A DNA stretch of 25,841 bases from CAYVDH01 sp964450355 (GTDB lineage: Bacteria > Bacteroidota > Bacteroidia > NS11-12g > UBA955): contig CAYVDH010000029.1 in assembly GCA_964450355.1 (NCBI GenBank), positions 1 to 25,841 on the forward strand, written 5' to 3'. The notes beneath the pieces were generated by a model, which worked only from the letters and a program-made list of their open reading frames with translations, did not search any database and was not told the DNA's origin. A program made the position numbers and the translations under genes. Positions 1-7,414 of this stretch are shown here, one piece after another; the first letter of the stretch is position 1, and each line of letters starts with the position of its first letter.

Positions 1-2
1 AA

Positions 3-1883
3 GATCAACATTACAGAGAAATGAGTGGTCATTTTAATAGTAATATAGGTTTAGAATTAACGTATTATAAAAACGGCTCTCCTATGTTATTAAAAAATCA
101 TTCCTATTTTGATTCTACTAACTTTGAATTGTTTTGGGATCCAGCAGGTCATATAGTCACTAATTCTAAATTAAGTAAACAGGATGAACAAAATATATAC
201 AAAACTATTCTATCCAATACCGATGCAAATAAATTAAATTTTGACTCATTAAATTATGAAGAATTAAATCCTTTTTTTAATGTCAAAAACACTTCATATA
301 ATACTCAATATTTAAGGCTGAACTACCACGATAATTCCACTTGTATAGAATTAATCAACAATCAACCTGGTACTAATTCAAAATTTAGTTTATTGAGCAA
401 TAAAGGGACTAAAATCTTAGAAGGAGAAATTAACAATGAAAGCAAATTAGGGCGATGGAAATATTACAAATATCCTAATACATTAAGGTTAGAATTGTTG
501 TATTCGGGCGATACTTGTTTTTATAAGTCATATCATTCAAATAAAAACTTGTTGGAATCTTATGCAAGAGTAAAAAACCTACAAGAAGGTGAATACATCA
601 ACTTCCATGAAAATGGCAATAAAAAGACACAAGCTTTTTATAAAATGGGGGCTTATGATGGGATTTATAAATATTGGTACCCAAATGGTGCTTTGGAAGA
701 AGAAAGTCAATATTCAAATGGAGATTTAAATGGTGAATCAATAATTTATTGGGAAAATGGGAACACCAAAGAAAAAAGACATTATGTAATGGGTAATAAA
801 AACCATGTGTGGTATTTTTATGATAGTGCTGGTATTCCATACATTCAAATGGGTTTTATCCATGGACAACAAAATCAAATGTCTTTTTACAACACTTGTT
901 TTTGTGAAAATTCGGATGTTAAAATACCGGAAAAAATAAATCAATGGGAAGAGTTAAGCAATACTGATTGGTTTAGTAACTATTATAATGTGTTTTCGGA
1001 ATACAACAATAAATCCATACTTGGTTTTTCAAATTTAATTACATCAGAAAACAAATCGAATATTAAATTCAATTTACAGGCTAAAAGTAGATTGTTTTTC
1101 AAATCTCAATTAAATGGATTCTATATAAATTCATGTTTTACTCCTTTAAAAAATAACATCAGTGTGCCAATAGAATATCAACAAATTGGCAATAAGGATA
1201 ACTTGAAAATTAATGTAGATAGATTGTCTTATCAATGTTCTAAAAACCTGATTGAACCAGTAGATTTGATGGATAGAAAAAATAATTACTTAGCAGATGG
1301 TAGGTATCAAAGAGATAAATTATACTCTGAAATGGCATTTAATATAAAAGACATCACCTTGTTTAATGACAGTCTTGTGATAAATGAACCAAGTGGTTTT
1401 TGCTTTACTCCTTCATACATTACTGGGACAGATATTCATTTTGATTTGGATACCGCATCTGTAGTTTCATTTAAAAAAAATGTAGTCAATACAATAACAG
1501 ATTCTACGGATCAATATCAATTGATGAAAAATTATGCTAATTTAAATGTGTATAGATACAGTTCAACTCATTATGCTATTGAAAGCAAAAAAGCACATTT
1601 TAAATTGCCATTAGATGTATTTGATACTTCGTTTCAAAAATCAAATATCAATGTTAATGGGATGTCATTTATGTTTGATAACAATTTAATTCTTTCAATG
1701 AAATTGGATGTTGTTACACAGGATAAAAATAATTATGAAGTGATGATAAATGGAAATAAAATTAAATTTAATGTCAAGGATTTCTCATTGAATGTGTATA
1801 AAAAATACAAAATGAGAACAAGTTACACTTACATAAAACAGAACAGCTCACTGATTATTTACTTAAATAAAAACAACTTTTAA
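3..1883 (+). CDS. MORN/YwqK-type repeat protein, 5' end probably outside window
   Basis: Large protein of unknown function, 620 residues from the first ATG at 21. The frame stays open to the left edge (it reads DQHYRE before that Met). There is no signal peptide or promoter at the ATG, so the real start is probably upstream. Counting from that Met, residues about 130-285 hold imperfect aromatic/Gly repeats of the MORN_2 (YwqK-like) type: GRWKYY at 144-149, then GEYINFHENGNKK, DGIYKYWYPNG and GESIIYWENGN. These repeats are common in Bacteroidota surface or secreted proteins, and the YwqK 'antitoxin' label in databases is not functional proof. The C-terminal half (about 330-620) is Asn/Ser-rich and matches nothing I recognise. 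The next gene starts 2 bases after the stop, so the two are very likely co-transcribed. The repeat call is fairly safe; any role is unknown. Confidence 0.7.
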   Translation, partial: DQHYREMSGHFNSNIGLELTYYKNGSPMLLKNHSYFDSTNFELFWDPAGHIVTNSKLSKQDEQNIYKTILSNTDANKLNFDSLNYEELNPFFNVKNTSYNTQYLRLNYHDNSTCIELINNQPGTNSKFSLLSNKGTKILEGEINNESKLGRWKYYKYPNTLRLELLYSGDTCFYKSYHSNKNLLESYARVKNLQEGEYINFHENGNKKTQAFYKMGAYDGIYKYWYPNGALEEESQYSNGDLNGESIIYWENGNTKEKRHYVMGNKNHVWYFYDSAGIPYIQMGFIHGQQNQMSFYNTCFCENSDVKIPEKINQWEELSNTDWFSNYYNVFSEYNNKSILGFSNLITSENKSNIKFNLQAKSRLFFKSQLNGFYINSCFTPLKNNISVPIEYQQIGNKDNLKINVDRLSYQCSKNLIEPVDLMDRKNNYLADGRYQRDKLYSEMAFNIKDITLFNDSLVINEPSGFCFTPSYITGTDIHFDLDTASVVSFKKNVVNTITDSTDQYQLMKNYANLNVYRYSSTHYAIESKKAHFKLPLDVFDTSFQKSNINVNGMSFMFDNNLILSMKLDVVTQDKNNYEVMINGNKIKFNVKDFSLNVYKKYKMRTSYTYIKQNSSLIIYLNKNNF

Positions 1884-1885
1884 AA

Positions 1886-3922
1886 ATGAAAAAAGCGATT
1901 CTTTTGATGTTTCAAGTTGCGTGTTATATCATGCCTTTGATGTCGCAATACAATTCAAAGATAGATTTATTCAACAATCAAATGATATCTTATGATTTTA
2001 AAGAGGTAGTAATGGAAGAAAATGCTTGTATAGATTATGGAGAACTGTACATGAGAGTTCCATACTTTATGAACATTAAAGACACTTCAGTTCAATCTAA
2101 ATTAAATCAATATTATCATACTAAAATGGTATTGAATTTAAATTCTCTAGAATTCAGGAAACTAATGAGCAAGCATGCAATCAATGCTGAAATTGCATAC
2201 GACCAAAACAATGAAGACAAAGGGAATAAACAATTAATGACTTGTGATTTTAATCAATCATTGTACGTTCCTAATGTGACACAGGTCAATGCATACATAG
2301 GCTCATTAATTAACGATGTGCTTACAGTAGGTGTTACCTATGTATATTCAACTACTGTTAAAAACAGTAGAAGAATGACCAACTTGAGATACAATGTACT
2401 TGAATATTTTAATGTAAAAACAGGTAAAATATATACAACAAACGATGTGTTTATTGCCAATTCGCTTGTCAATTTTAATCAGATAATTAATAATGCTTAT
2501 AAAAACAATCAATACATTGTAAAATATCAAGAGTTGTACAAAAGCGGTTATGACGACTATGATGACATGAGCCCATCGGTTTCAAAGGTTGAGGTAATAC
2601 AAGAAGAAAAAGGAGATGATATTGCTTATGGAGCAGTAGAAGCCCCAGATTATGAAGAGGATGTCCGCCAAATAGAAGTTGAAATGAATCATGAAGAATC
2701 CGACAATGATGATTATTCAGAAGAATTCAATGTGCCAACAATGGAAAGACCTTTCAGTACGCCATTTTTTATGCCTAATTTAACAATAGGAGAGTATGAA
2801 TATTCGACCCAAAAACAAACCAGAGAATTAAAAGAGTTTAATGCAAATTTACATGGGATGTATGGATTCAATGGGGCTAATTTTTATTATATAATGCCAG
2901 CTTTCCAGCCTTGTCATCATTTCAATGATGGGGAGTCTTTGCATTTTAGTTTTTCTTTGGATGAGTTAAAAAAATACATTAATCCATCAGGGCCTTATGG
3001 TTTTTTATTAAAATTAAATATTGAATCTAATTCTGACATTCTAAAAACTGTAAATCAAATCAATCAAAACAACAATTTATTGTATCAGAGTTGGTCAAAC
3101 ATAAATCAATTGGAATTAAAACCAAATGATGCAGTAAAAAAAGTAAACCTTTACTCAATGAATCAAAATTATAACCAGTTGATGTATTACGGGAATAAAA
3201 CAGTATTGGATACCAATAGATATGTATTAAAACAGACATTGACTTTTAATAAAGGAAAACTAATTTCAAAAATTGAAAGAGAAATAGATACTTTTCAAAA
3301 TAAAAAATGGATATATGAATACAATGAACATGGCGATATAAAGTCGATTAGTCATTCTCAAAACAACTACATTCATTCCATGCATTCATTTCATTACAAC
3401 TTAAATCGCCAATTAATAAAAGAAACCTTGATAGAGAACAACCAATTCTCATTTGAAAAGCATTATCTGTATTTAAACAAGGTATTACATGTTAATCATA
3501 CTTATAAGAATTCAGAAAATGAATTTAATGCTTATTATTATAAAAATACTCAGCAAATTGATTCAATTCAAATCATTAATGATAATTATTTTACTGAGAA
3601 AACATTACGTTATGATTCTGTTGGAAACCACATTTTAACGTATGATAAATTTACTAAAGAGTTTCAATATTTTTTATTTGAAGACAGGTTGATAAAAACC
3701 ATTGGAAATGGAAATGAAATTATTGATTTTGTGTATAATTTAGAGGGTAAACTCATTGAAAAAATGAACCAAGAAGGCGGGTTTGAAACGATGGAATACG
3801 ATAAAAAGGGAAGATTATTGCGAATTAAAAATAATGAATTAAATACTGGATACAATGAAATTACGGATTCAATTTCTTCTACTAATGAATTCTATTCAGT
3901 AATCATTGAATACATCGATTGA
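1886..3922 (+). CDS. Exported protein with DUF3298-like N-terminal region and YD-like C-terminal repeats
   Basis: 678 residues starting at an ATG 2 bases after the upstream stop. Residues 1-20 are a Sec signal peptide (MKKAILL... ending MSQ). Residues about 55-205 and 345-375 read like a split DUF3298 (RsiV/PdaC C-terminal type) domain: VLEYFNVKTGKIYTTNDVF near 171-189 and LHFSFSLDELKKYI near 352-365. Between them lies a strongly acidic Asp/Glu/Tyr-rich insert (about 222-283). Residues about 430-678 are imperfect repeats of YD/RHS flavour, for example LRYDSVGNHILTYD, VYNLEGKLIEKMNQEGG and MEYDKKGRLLRIKNN. There is no RHS core-closing motif or toxin tip, so this is not a classical RHS toxin. 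With the preceding MORN-type gene it probably forms a cell-surface pair. The domain assignment is my inference from pattern; the function is unknown. Confidence 0.72.
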   Translation: MKKAILLMFQVACYIMPLMSQYNSKIDLFNNQMISYDFKEVVMEENACIDYGELYMRVPYFMNIKDTSVQSKLNQYYHTKMVLNLNSLEFRKLMSKHAINAEIAYDQNNEDKGNKQLMTCDFNQSLYVPNVTQVNAYIGSLINDVLTVGVTYVYSTTVKNSRRMTNLRYNVLEYFNVKTGKIYTTNDVFIANSLVNFNQIINNAYKNNQYIVKYQELYKSGYDDYDDMSPSVSKVEVIQEEKGDDIAYGAVEAPDYEEDVRQIEVEMNHEESDNDDYSEEFNVPTMERPFSTPFFMPNLTIGEYEYSTQKQTRELKEFNANLHGMYGFNGANFYYIMPAFQPCHHFNDGESLHFSFSLDELKKYINPSGPYGFLLKLNIESNSDILKTVNQINQNNNLLYQSWSNINQLELKPNDAVKKVNLYSMNQNYNQLMYYGNKTVLDTNRYVLKQTLTFNKGKLISKIEREIDTFQNKKWIYEYNEHGDIKSISHSQNNYIHSMHSFHYNLNRQLIKETLIENNQFSFEKHYLYLNKVLHVNHTYKNSENEFNAYYYKNTQQIDSIQIINDNYFTEKTLRYDSVGNHILTYDKFTKEFQYFLFEDRLIKTIGNGNEIIDFVYNLEGKLIEKMNQEGGFETMEYDKKGRLLRIKNNELNTGYNEITDSISSTNEFYSVIIEYID

Positions 3923-3923
3923 T

Positions 3924-4253
3924 TTATTTTTTGCAATTGGCAAGCACATATTGCAATAAAGCAACTTGACCAGAAGAATCTATCGCTGTAGTTTTTGCTT
4001 TTTTGTTGGTTTTGCCTACCATGTTTGGAACTATGCTTTTCCAACTTTCTGCATCGTATTGATTTACTTGTTTAAGAGCATGGCAAGAGTTGCATTTACT
4101 TTCATAGATTGTTTTACCTTGTTCTATAGTTGAATTGTTCACCACTGTTACATCTTGTTTTACCACTTCTGTTTTACTTACTTTTTTGGAGCCAGAGCAT
4201 GAGTATATAATGCCTGATAAAATAACAATAGAATAAATAATGCTGTTTTTCAT
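3924..4253 (-). CDS. Small mono-haem c-type cytochrome lipoprotein
   Basis: 109 residues. The signal peptide ends in a lipobox (IIYSC, Cys19), so the mature protein should be lipid-anchored in the periplasm or outer membrane. Haem attachment motif CNSCH is at residues 54-58, and Met78 (in VPNMVGK) is the likely axial ligand, so this is a class I cytochrome c fold of about 70 residues after a Ser/Thr/Val linker. Its role would be electron transfer; the partner cannot be told. A second free Cys (107) near the C-terminus is unusual. The start ATG is the only plausible one and gives a good lipoprotein signal. The gene faces the preceding one, with a single base between the two stop codons, and is divergent from ahcY across 130 bp. 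Cytochrome identity is firm. Confidence 0.85.
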   Translation of the reverse strand: MKNSIIYSIVILSGIIYSCSGSKKVSKTEVVKQDVTVVNNSTIEQGKTIYESKCNSCHALKQVNQYDAESWKSIVPNMVGKTNKKAKTTAIDSSGQVALLQYVLANCKK

Positions 4254-4284
4254 GGGGTAAATTTAAATTTAATTTGATATAGTA

Positions 4285-4292
4285 CAAAATTA
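4285..4292 (-). promoter_or_regulatory. Candidate -7 element (TAATTTTG) for the cytochrome gene
   Basis: Reads TAATTTTG on the minus strand, a full match to the Bacteroidota -7 consensus TAnnTTTG, 31 bases before the cytochrome ATG. No TTTG is seen at the expected 19-20 bases upstream, so support is partial. Confidence 0.4.
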
Positions 4293-4341
4293 TCTTCTTA
4301 TAGTTTTGACTTTACATTCCTAAATTCCTAGTTTATCTTAT

Positions 4342-4356
4342 TTTTTATTACCTTTG
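4342..4356 (+). promoter_or_regulatory. ahcY promoter -7 region (TACCTTTG)
   Basis: TACCTTTG at 4349-4356 matches the Bacteroidota -7 consensus TAnnTTTG and lies 27 bases before the ahcY ATG. The 15-base block TTTTTATTACCTTTG is identical to the one before the di-haem peroxidase gene (20192-20206), which supports it as a real promoter core. No clear -33 TTTG is present. Confidence 0.55.
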
Positions 4357-4383
4357 CAGTAATTTTAAAAGTAAAAAAATATA

Positions 4384-5700
4384 ATGTCAACAGAAACAAT
4401 GAGTTACGTACCTTACAAAGTCAAAGATATTTCCTTAGCTGAATGGGGAAGAAAAGAAATTAAATTAGCTGAAGCAGAAATGCCAGGTTTAATGGCTATC
4501 AGAGCAGAATACGGTCCTTCACAACCTCTTAAAGGGGCTAGGATTGCTGGTTGTTTGCACATGACTATTCAAACTGCTGTTTTAATTGAAACATTAAAAG
4601 CCCTTGGTGCTGAGGTAACTTGGTCATCATGTAATATATTTTCTACACAGGATCACGCTGCAGCTGCTATAGCTGCTGCAGGAATTCAAGTTTATGCTTG
4701 GAAAGGTCAAACTGCAGAAGAGTTTGATTGGTGTATTGAACAAACTCTTTGGTTTGGTGAAGATAAACAACCATTGAACATGATATTGGATGATGGTGGT
4801 GATTTGACCAACATGGTATTGGATACTTATCCTGAATTAGTAGCTGGAATTAAAGGTTTAAGCGAAGAAACTACTACAGGCGTTCACCGTTTGTACGAAA
4901 GGATGAAAAAAGGCACATTGCCAATGCCAGCAATCAATGTCAATGACAGTGTTACTAAATCTAAATTTGATAACAAATACGGATGTAAAGAAAGTTTAGT
5001 AGATGCTATAAGACGTGCTACAGACATCATGATGGCTGGTAAAGTTGCAGTAGTGGCTGGATACGGAGATGTAGGAAAAGGCTCAGCTGAATCTTTAAGA
5101 GGTTCAGGTTGCAGAGTGTTAGTGACTGAAATAGACCCAATATGTGCTTTACAAGCTGCAATGGATGGTTTTGAAGTAGTAACTATGGACGAAGCGGTAA
5201 AAAGAGCTAATATTTTTGTAACTGCTACAGGCAATGTTAACATCATTAAAGACAGACATTTTAAAGCCATGAGAGATAAATCAATCGTTTGTAACATCGG
5301 TCATTTTGATAATGAAATTGATATGAATTGGTTGAATACTAATTATGGCAACACTAAATACACCATCAAGCCTCAAGTAGATGTGTATGAAGTAGATGGT
5401 AAAGAAATCATTGTATTAGCAGAAGGAAGATTAGTAAACCTTGGTTGTGCAATGGGGCATCCTTCTTTTGTTATGAGTAATTCATTTTCAAATCAAACCT
5501 TAGCTCAATTAGAACTTTGGAACAATTCATCTAGTTATGAAAATAAAGTATATGTTTTACCTAAACATTTAGATGAAAAAGTTGCTGCATTACACTTATC
5601 TCACATAGGAGCTAAATTAGAAACTTTAGATCAAGAACAAGCTGATTACATTGGTGTAACTGTAAACGGACCATTTAAAAAAGATTCATATAGATACTAA
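4384..5700 (+). CDS. ahcY: Adenosylhomocysteinase (S-adenosyl-L-homocysteine hydrolase)
   Basis: 438 residues, full length for the family. It is a cytosolic enzyme that reversibly splits S-adenosylhomocysteine into adenosine and homocysteine, removing product inhibition from methyltransferases and returning homocysteine to methionine. Recognisable elements: substrate-binding start GCLHMTIQTAVL (about 56-67, His59), DDGGD at 136-140, EETTTGVH at 161-168, the catalytic stretch around Lys192/Asp196/Asn197 (NDSVTKSKFDNKYG), the NAD-binding GYGDVGKG at 226-233, NIGHFDNEID in the C-terminal part, and the conserved C-terminal end KDSYRY that completes the partner subunit's active site. The ATG start follows a -7 element by 27 bases. 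I see no SAH riboswitch in the short AT-rich leader. A terminator-like inverted repeat begins 11 bases after the stop. Confidence 0.98.
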   Translation: MSTETMSYVPYKVKDISLAEWGRKEIKLAEAEMPGLMAIRAEYGPSQPLKGARIAGCLHMTIQTAVLIETLKALGAEVTWSSCNIFSTQDHAAAAIAAAGIQVYAWKGQTAEEFDWCIEQTLWFGEDKQPLNMILDDGGDLTNMVLDTYPELVAGIKGLSEETTTGVHRLYERMKKGTLPMPAINVNDSVTKSKFDNKYGCKESLVDAIRRATDIMMAGKVAVVAGYGDVGKGSAESLRGSGCRVLVTEIDPICALQAAMDGFEVVTMDEAVKRANIFVTATGNVNIIKDRHFKAMRDKSIVCNIGHFDNEIDMNWLNTNYGNTKYTIKPQVDVYEVDGKEIIVLAEGRLVNLGCAMGHPSFVMSNSFSNQTLAQLELWNNSSSYENKVYVLPKHLDEKVAALHLSHIGAKLETLDQEQADYIGVTVNGPFKKDSYRY

Positions 5701-5710
5701 TCAATTTAAT

Positions 5711-5781
5711 AAAAGCCTTTTGTTTTTAGCCGTTTTGGGGTTGGTATTATCCTCAAATATCTCAAAACAGAAGGCTTTTTT
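5711..5781 (+). terminator. Terminator-like 16-bp inverted repeat after ahcY, inside the start of the NlpC/P60 gene
   Basis: Left arm 5711-5726 (AAAAGCCTTTTGTTTT) pairs with right arm 5764-5779 (AAAACAGAAGGCTTTT): 15 Watson-Crick pairs plus one G-U pair, with a 37-base loop and a run of six T at 5776-5781. The polarity suits the plus strand. It would be a normal ahcY terminator except that the arms lie inside the signal-peptide coding region of the next ORF and cover its TTG start codon (5720-5722). It could instead act as an attenuator or a start-masking hairpin. Confidence 0.6.
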
Positions 5782-6241
5782 GCGTTATAAAAATAATGTT
5801 TTAAATCAATTACATATTGATTCTAATACCATTGTTAATAAAGATTCTTTACTCAAAGATTCTGTTTATCAATTTGCTTTAAAATGGTTGAAAAAACCAT
5901 ACTGCTACGGCAGTAAACCCCCTGCCTGTTTCGATTGTAGTGGATTTGTTCAATATTGCTTTAATCAAGTAGGTAAAAAAATGCCACATTCGTCAAGTTC
6001 GCTCGCATTTATAGGCAAGTTTGTTAGTTTTGCCCATGCAAGAAAAGGGGATTTGATTTTTTTTACTGGTCGCAATAGCCAATCCGAAAGTGTTGGTCAT
6101 GTAGGTATTGTAAGAGAATACAAAGACGGTAAAATACACTTCATACATGCTTCAGTTAAAGCAGGAGTTATTGAATCAAATTCTCAAGAAGAATATTATA
6201 AAAAAAGAGTTCTTTTTATTAAGAGAATCAAGCTTGATTGA
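5720..6241 (+). CDS. NlpC/P60 family cell-wall peptidase
   Basis: About 173 residues. Predicted exported cysteine peptidase acting on peptidoglycan stem peptides. With the TTG start used here, the catalytic residues are Cys73 (in FDCSGFVQYC), His127 (in GHVGIV) and His143 (in HFIHAS), the standard Cys-His-His order of NlpC/P60. The N-terminus is hydrophobic (LAVLGLVLSS), a signal peptide or anchor. No ATG exists in frame before the catalytic Cys. The frame is open back to 5666, inside ahcY, so a start upstream of 5720 (ATT at 5684) would add a Lys-containing n-region (QFNKSLLFLAV). The start is therefore unsure. The gene lies 19 bases after ahcY, with a terminator-like hairpin across its start region. 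The 3' end overlaps the next, convergent gene by 14 bases. Confidence 0.85.
   Translation: MFLAVLGLVLSSNISKQKAFLRYKNNVLNQLHIDSNTIVNKDSLLKDSVYQFALKWLKKPYCYGSKPPACFDCSGFVQYCFNQVGKKMPHSSSSLAFIGKFVSFAHARKGDLIFFTGRNSQSESVGHVGIVREYKDGKIHFIHASVKAGVIESNSQEEYYKKRVLFIKRIKLD
6226..6239. repeat. Perfect 14-bp palindrome over convergent stop codons
   Basis: AATCAAGCTTGATT is self-complementary and nearly coincides with the 14-base overlap of the NlpC/P60 and methyltransferase-fold genes. On the plus strand it is followed two bases later by six T (6242-6247), so a short hairpin (5-bp stem, AGCT loop) could act as a weak terminator. Confidence 0.4.
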
Positions 6242-6878
6242 TTTTTTGCATCACATACACTGTATTTGCGTTTTCAACTTTTCCATACATCTGTGTTTTA
6301 AATTCTTGATTAATATAAGCGCTTATTTCTTTTGATTCTTTTGTCTTGTCTTGTTTCATGCTTGAATTGTAAATGATGTATGCATGGTTGTTTGTAATGA
6401 AATGAATGCGCTCCCAAAATGCCATATCTTGTAGAAATAATGGAGGGTTTTCATCGATAAATAAATCGATAACTATCAAGTCGAATTTAAGTGAAGTATT
6501 GTTGATGAATTGATAAGCGTCATCACAAATGATATTACATCCCGAAAAGTCATTTAAATTGAATTCTAAGTAGGCAATATCAATGATTTTAGCATCTATT
6601 TCTACAGCAGTGATTGATGCCTTAGAATGAAAGTCATGCCTAATAGTTTCTATGACTGAACCAGCACCTAAACCTAAAATGAGTATGTCGTTGATGGAAT
6701 TAAAATTTACTTTATTCAGTCCAAATTTCAATACTTTCTGAAGGTTGCCATACGAGTAATTTGCATTGGCTGAGTCTAAAATTTTTTTCCCGTTGTAGTA
6801 GGTGATTTCTACTAAGCCATTTTTATCTGTTTTTATTTTTTTAGTCACAGGATAAATATAGCTTATGATTTTTTTCAT
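6228..6878 (-). CDS. Spermidine-synthase-like class I methyltransferase-fold protein
   Basis: 216 residues. Class I SAM-binding Rossmann fold: motif I DILILGLGAGSV (64-75), acidic end of beta-2 AVEID (91-95), CDDAYQF (118-124) and FDLIVIDLFID (132-142). The order and the short N-terminal strands (LVEITYYNGKKILDS) resemble spermidine synthase-like proteins, but the protein is shorter than true aminopropyltransferases (about 280) and I do not see the HxYHE-type polyamine loop, so polyamine synthesis should not be assumed. Substrate unknown; no signal peptide, so cytosolic. Starts at an ATG 8 bases after a -7 element. Divergent from the lipoprotein operon across only 35 bp. Its use of SAM would feed the nearby AhcY only if it is a methyltransferase. 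Confidence 0.75.
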   Translation of the reverse strand: MKKIISYIYPVTKKIKTDKNGLVEITYYNGKKILDSANANYSYGNLQKVLKFGLNKVNFNSINDILILGLGAGSVIETIRHDFHSKASITAVEIDAKIIDIAYLEFNLNDFSGCNIICDDAYQFINNTSLKFDLIVIDLFIDENPPLFLQDMAFWERIHFITNNHAYIIYNSSMKQDKTKESKEISAYINQEFKTQMYGKVENANTVYVMQKINQA

Positions 6879-6886
6879 TTTTTTTT

Positions 6887-6894
6887 CAAAGATA
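6887..6894 (-). promoter_or_regulatory. -7 element (TATCTTTG) of the methyltransferase-fold gene
   Basis: Minus-strand TATCTTTG is a full match to TAnnTTTG, with only 8 bases between it and the ATG, so the transcript would have almost no leader. It lies 6 bases from the divergent plus-strand element at 6901-6908. Confidence 0.5.
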
Positions 6895-6900
6895 AAAAAC

Positions 6901-6908
6901 TAAATTTG
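6901..6908 (+). promoter_or_regulatory. -7 element (TAAATTTG) of the lipoprotein operon
   Basis: TAAATTTG matches TAnnTTTG and ends 5 bases before the ATG at 6914. The transcript would start at or very near the ATG (leaderless). TTTT at 6878-6881 occupies the -33 position at 19-base spacing, a weak match to TTTG. Confidence 0.5.
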
Positions 6909-6913
6909 AAGTT

Positions 6914-7414
6914 ATGAGTATTTCTAAAAGATTATTTTTAGGATTTTTTATCCTTGCTTTATTAAGTTGTAAAAAAGAAAAAGTAGATTATGGTATCTAC
7001 TCTAAATATAAGCCAGTATTGATGGATAATGGGGTTATCAATATTTGTACTTACACCCTTCCACAACCTAATAAATTAATTTCTCAAATTAGAACTATGG
7101 AGAATTATATTTTAGCTTTAGATTATGGCTTGGGAATTCATGTTATAGATAACCAAAATCCAAATGAACCTATCAAATTAGGATTTTATAAAATACCTGC
7201 TTGTATTGATTTTGAAATTAAAAACAAAAAAGTTTATGCCAACAATTACCGCGATTTTATTGTATTAGATTTTTCTAATATAAGCTCTCCAGTGGAGTTA
7301 AAAAGAGAAAAAAATGCTTTTGATATTGTTGTCAAATCTCCAGATGGAGGAACTGTGTATCCTCAATTGACAAAATTACCTGTCAATACAACCATTATAA
7401 GTTACGAAAGATGA
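6914..7414 (+). CDS. Lipoprotein with LVIVD-like repeats
   Basis: 166 residues. Signal peptide with lipobox LALLSC (Cys19) followed by KKEK, typical of Bacteroidota lipoproteins. Residues about 65-135 contain two copies of an LVIVD-like beta-propeller blade: NYILALDYGLGIHVIDNQNP with NEPIKLG, then KVYANNYRDFIVLDFSNISS with PVELKRE. LVIVD proteins are surface or periplasmic propellers of mostly unknown role, and two blades alone are too few for a full propeller. First gene of a three-gene operon: its stop overlaps the next start by ATGA. Probably works with the following lipoprotein and outer-membrane barrel. Family call moderately sure, function unknown. Confidence 0.72.
   Translation: MSISKRLFLGFFILALLSCKKEKVDYGIYSKYKPVLMDNGVINICTYTLPQPNKLISQIRTMENYILALDYGLGIHVIDNQNPNEPIKLGFYKIPACIDFEIKNKKVYANNYRDFIVLDFSNISSPVELKREKNAFDIVVKSPDGGTVYPQLTKLPVNTTIISYER

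Noticed and set aside
598..944. Two overlapping minus-strand reading frames opposite the MORN-type gene.
   Set aside because: His/Tyr-rich translations are what the repeated Asn/Gly/Tyr codons give in antisense; no independent support.
3198..3922. RHS-type polymorphic toxin with a C-terminal tip.
   Set aside because: The YD-like repeats run to the end of the protein; no core-closing motif, no variable toxin domain and no immunity gene follows.
4357..4383. Possible SAH riboswitch upstream of ahcY.
   Set aside because: The predicted leader is only about 27 bases of A/T and cannot form the known aptamer.
4884..5297. 137-codon minus-strand reading frame inside ahcY.
   Set aside because: Shadow of a highly conserved enzyme gene; composition and residues follow from the ahcY codons, with no start signal or promoter.
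6147..6335. Plus-strand 62-codon frame spanning the end of the NlpC/P60 gene and the opposite gene.
   Set aside because: Lies wholly within two supported genes and has no promoter or recognisable protein feature.
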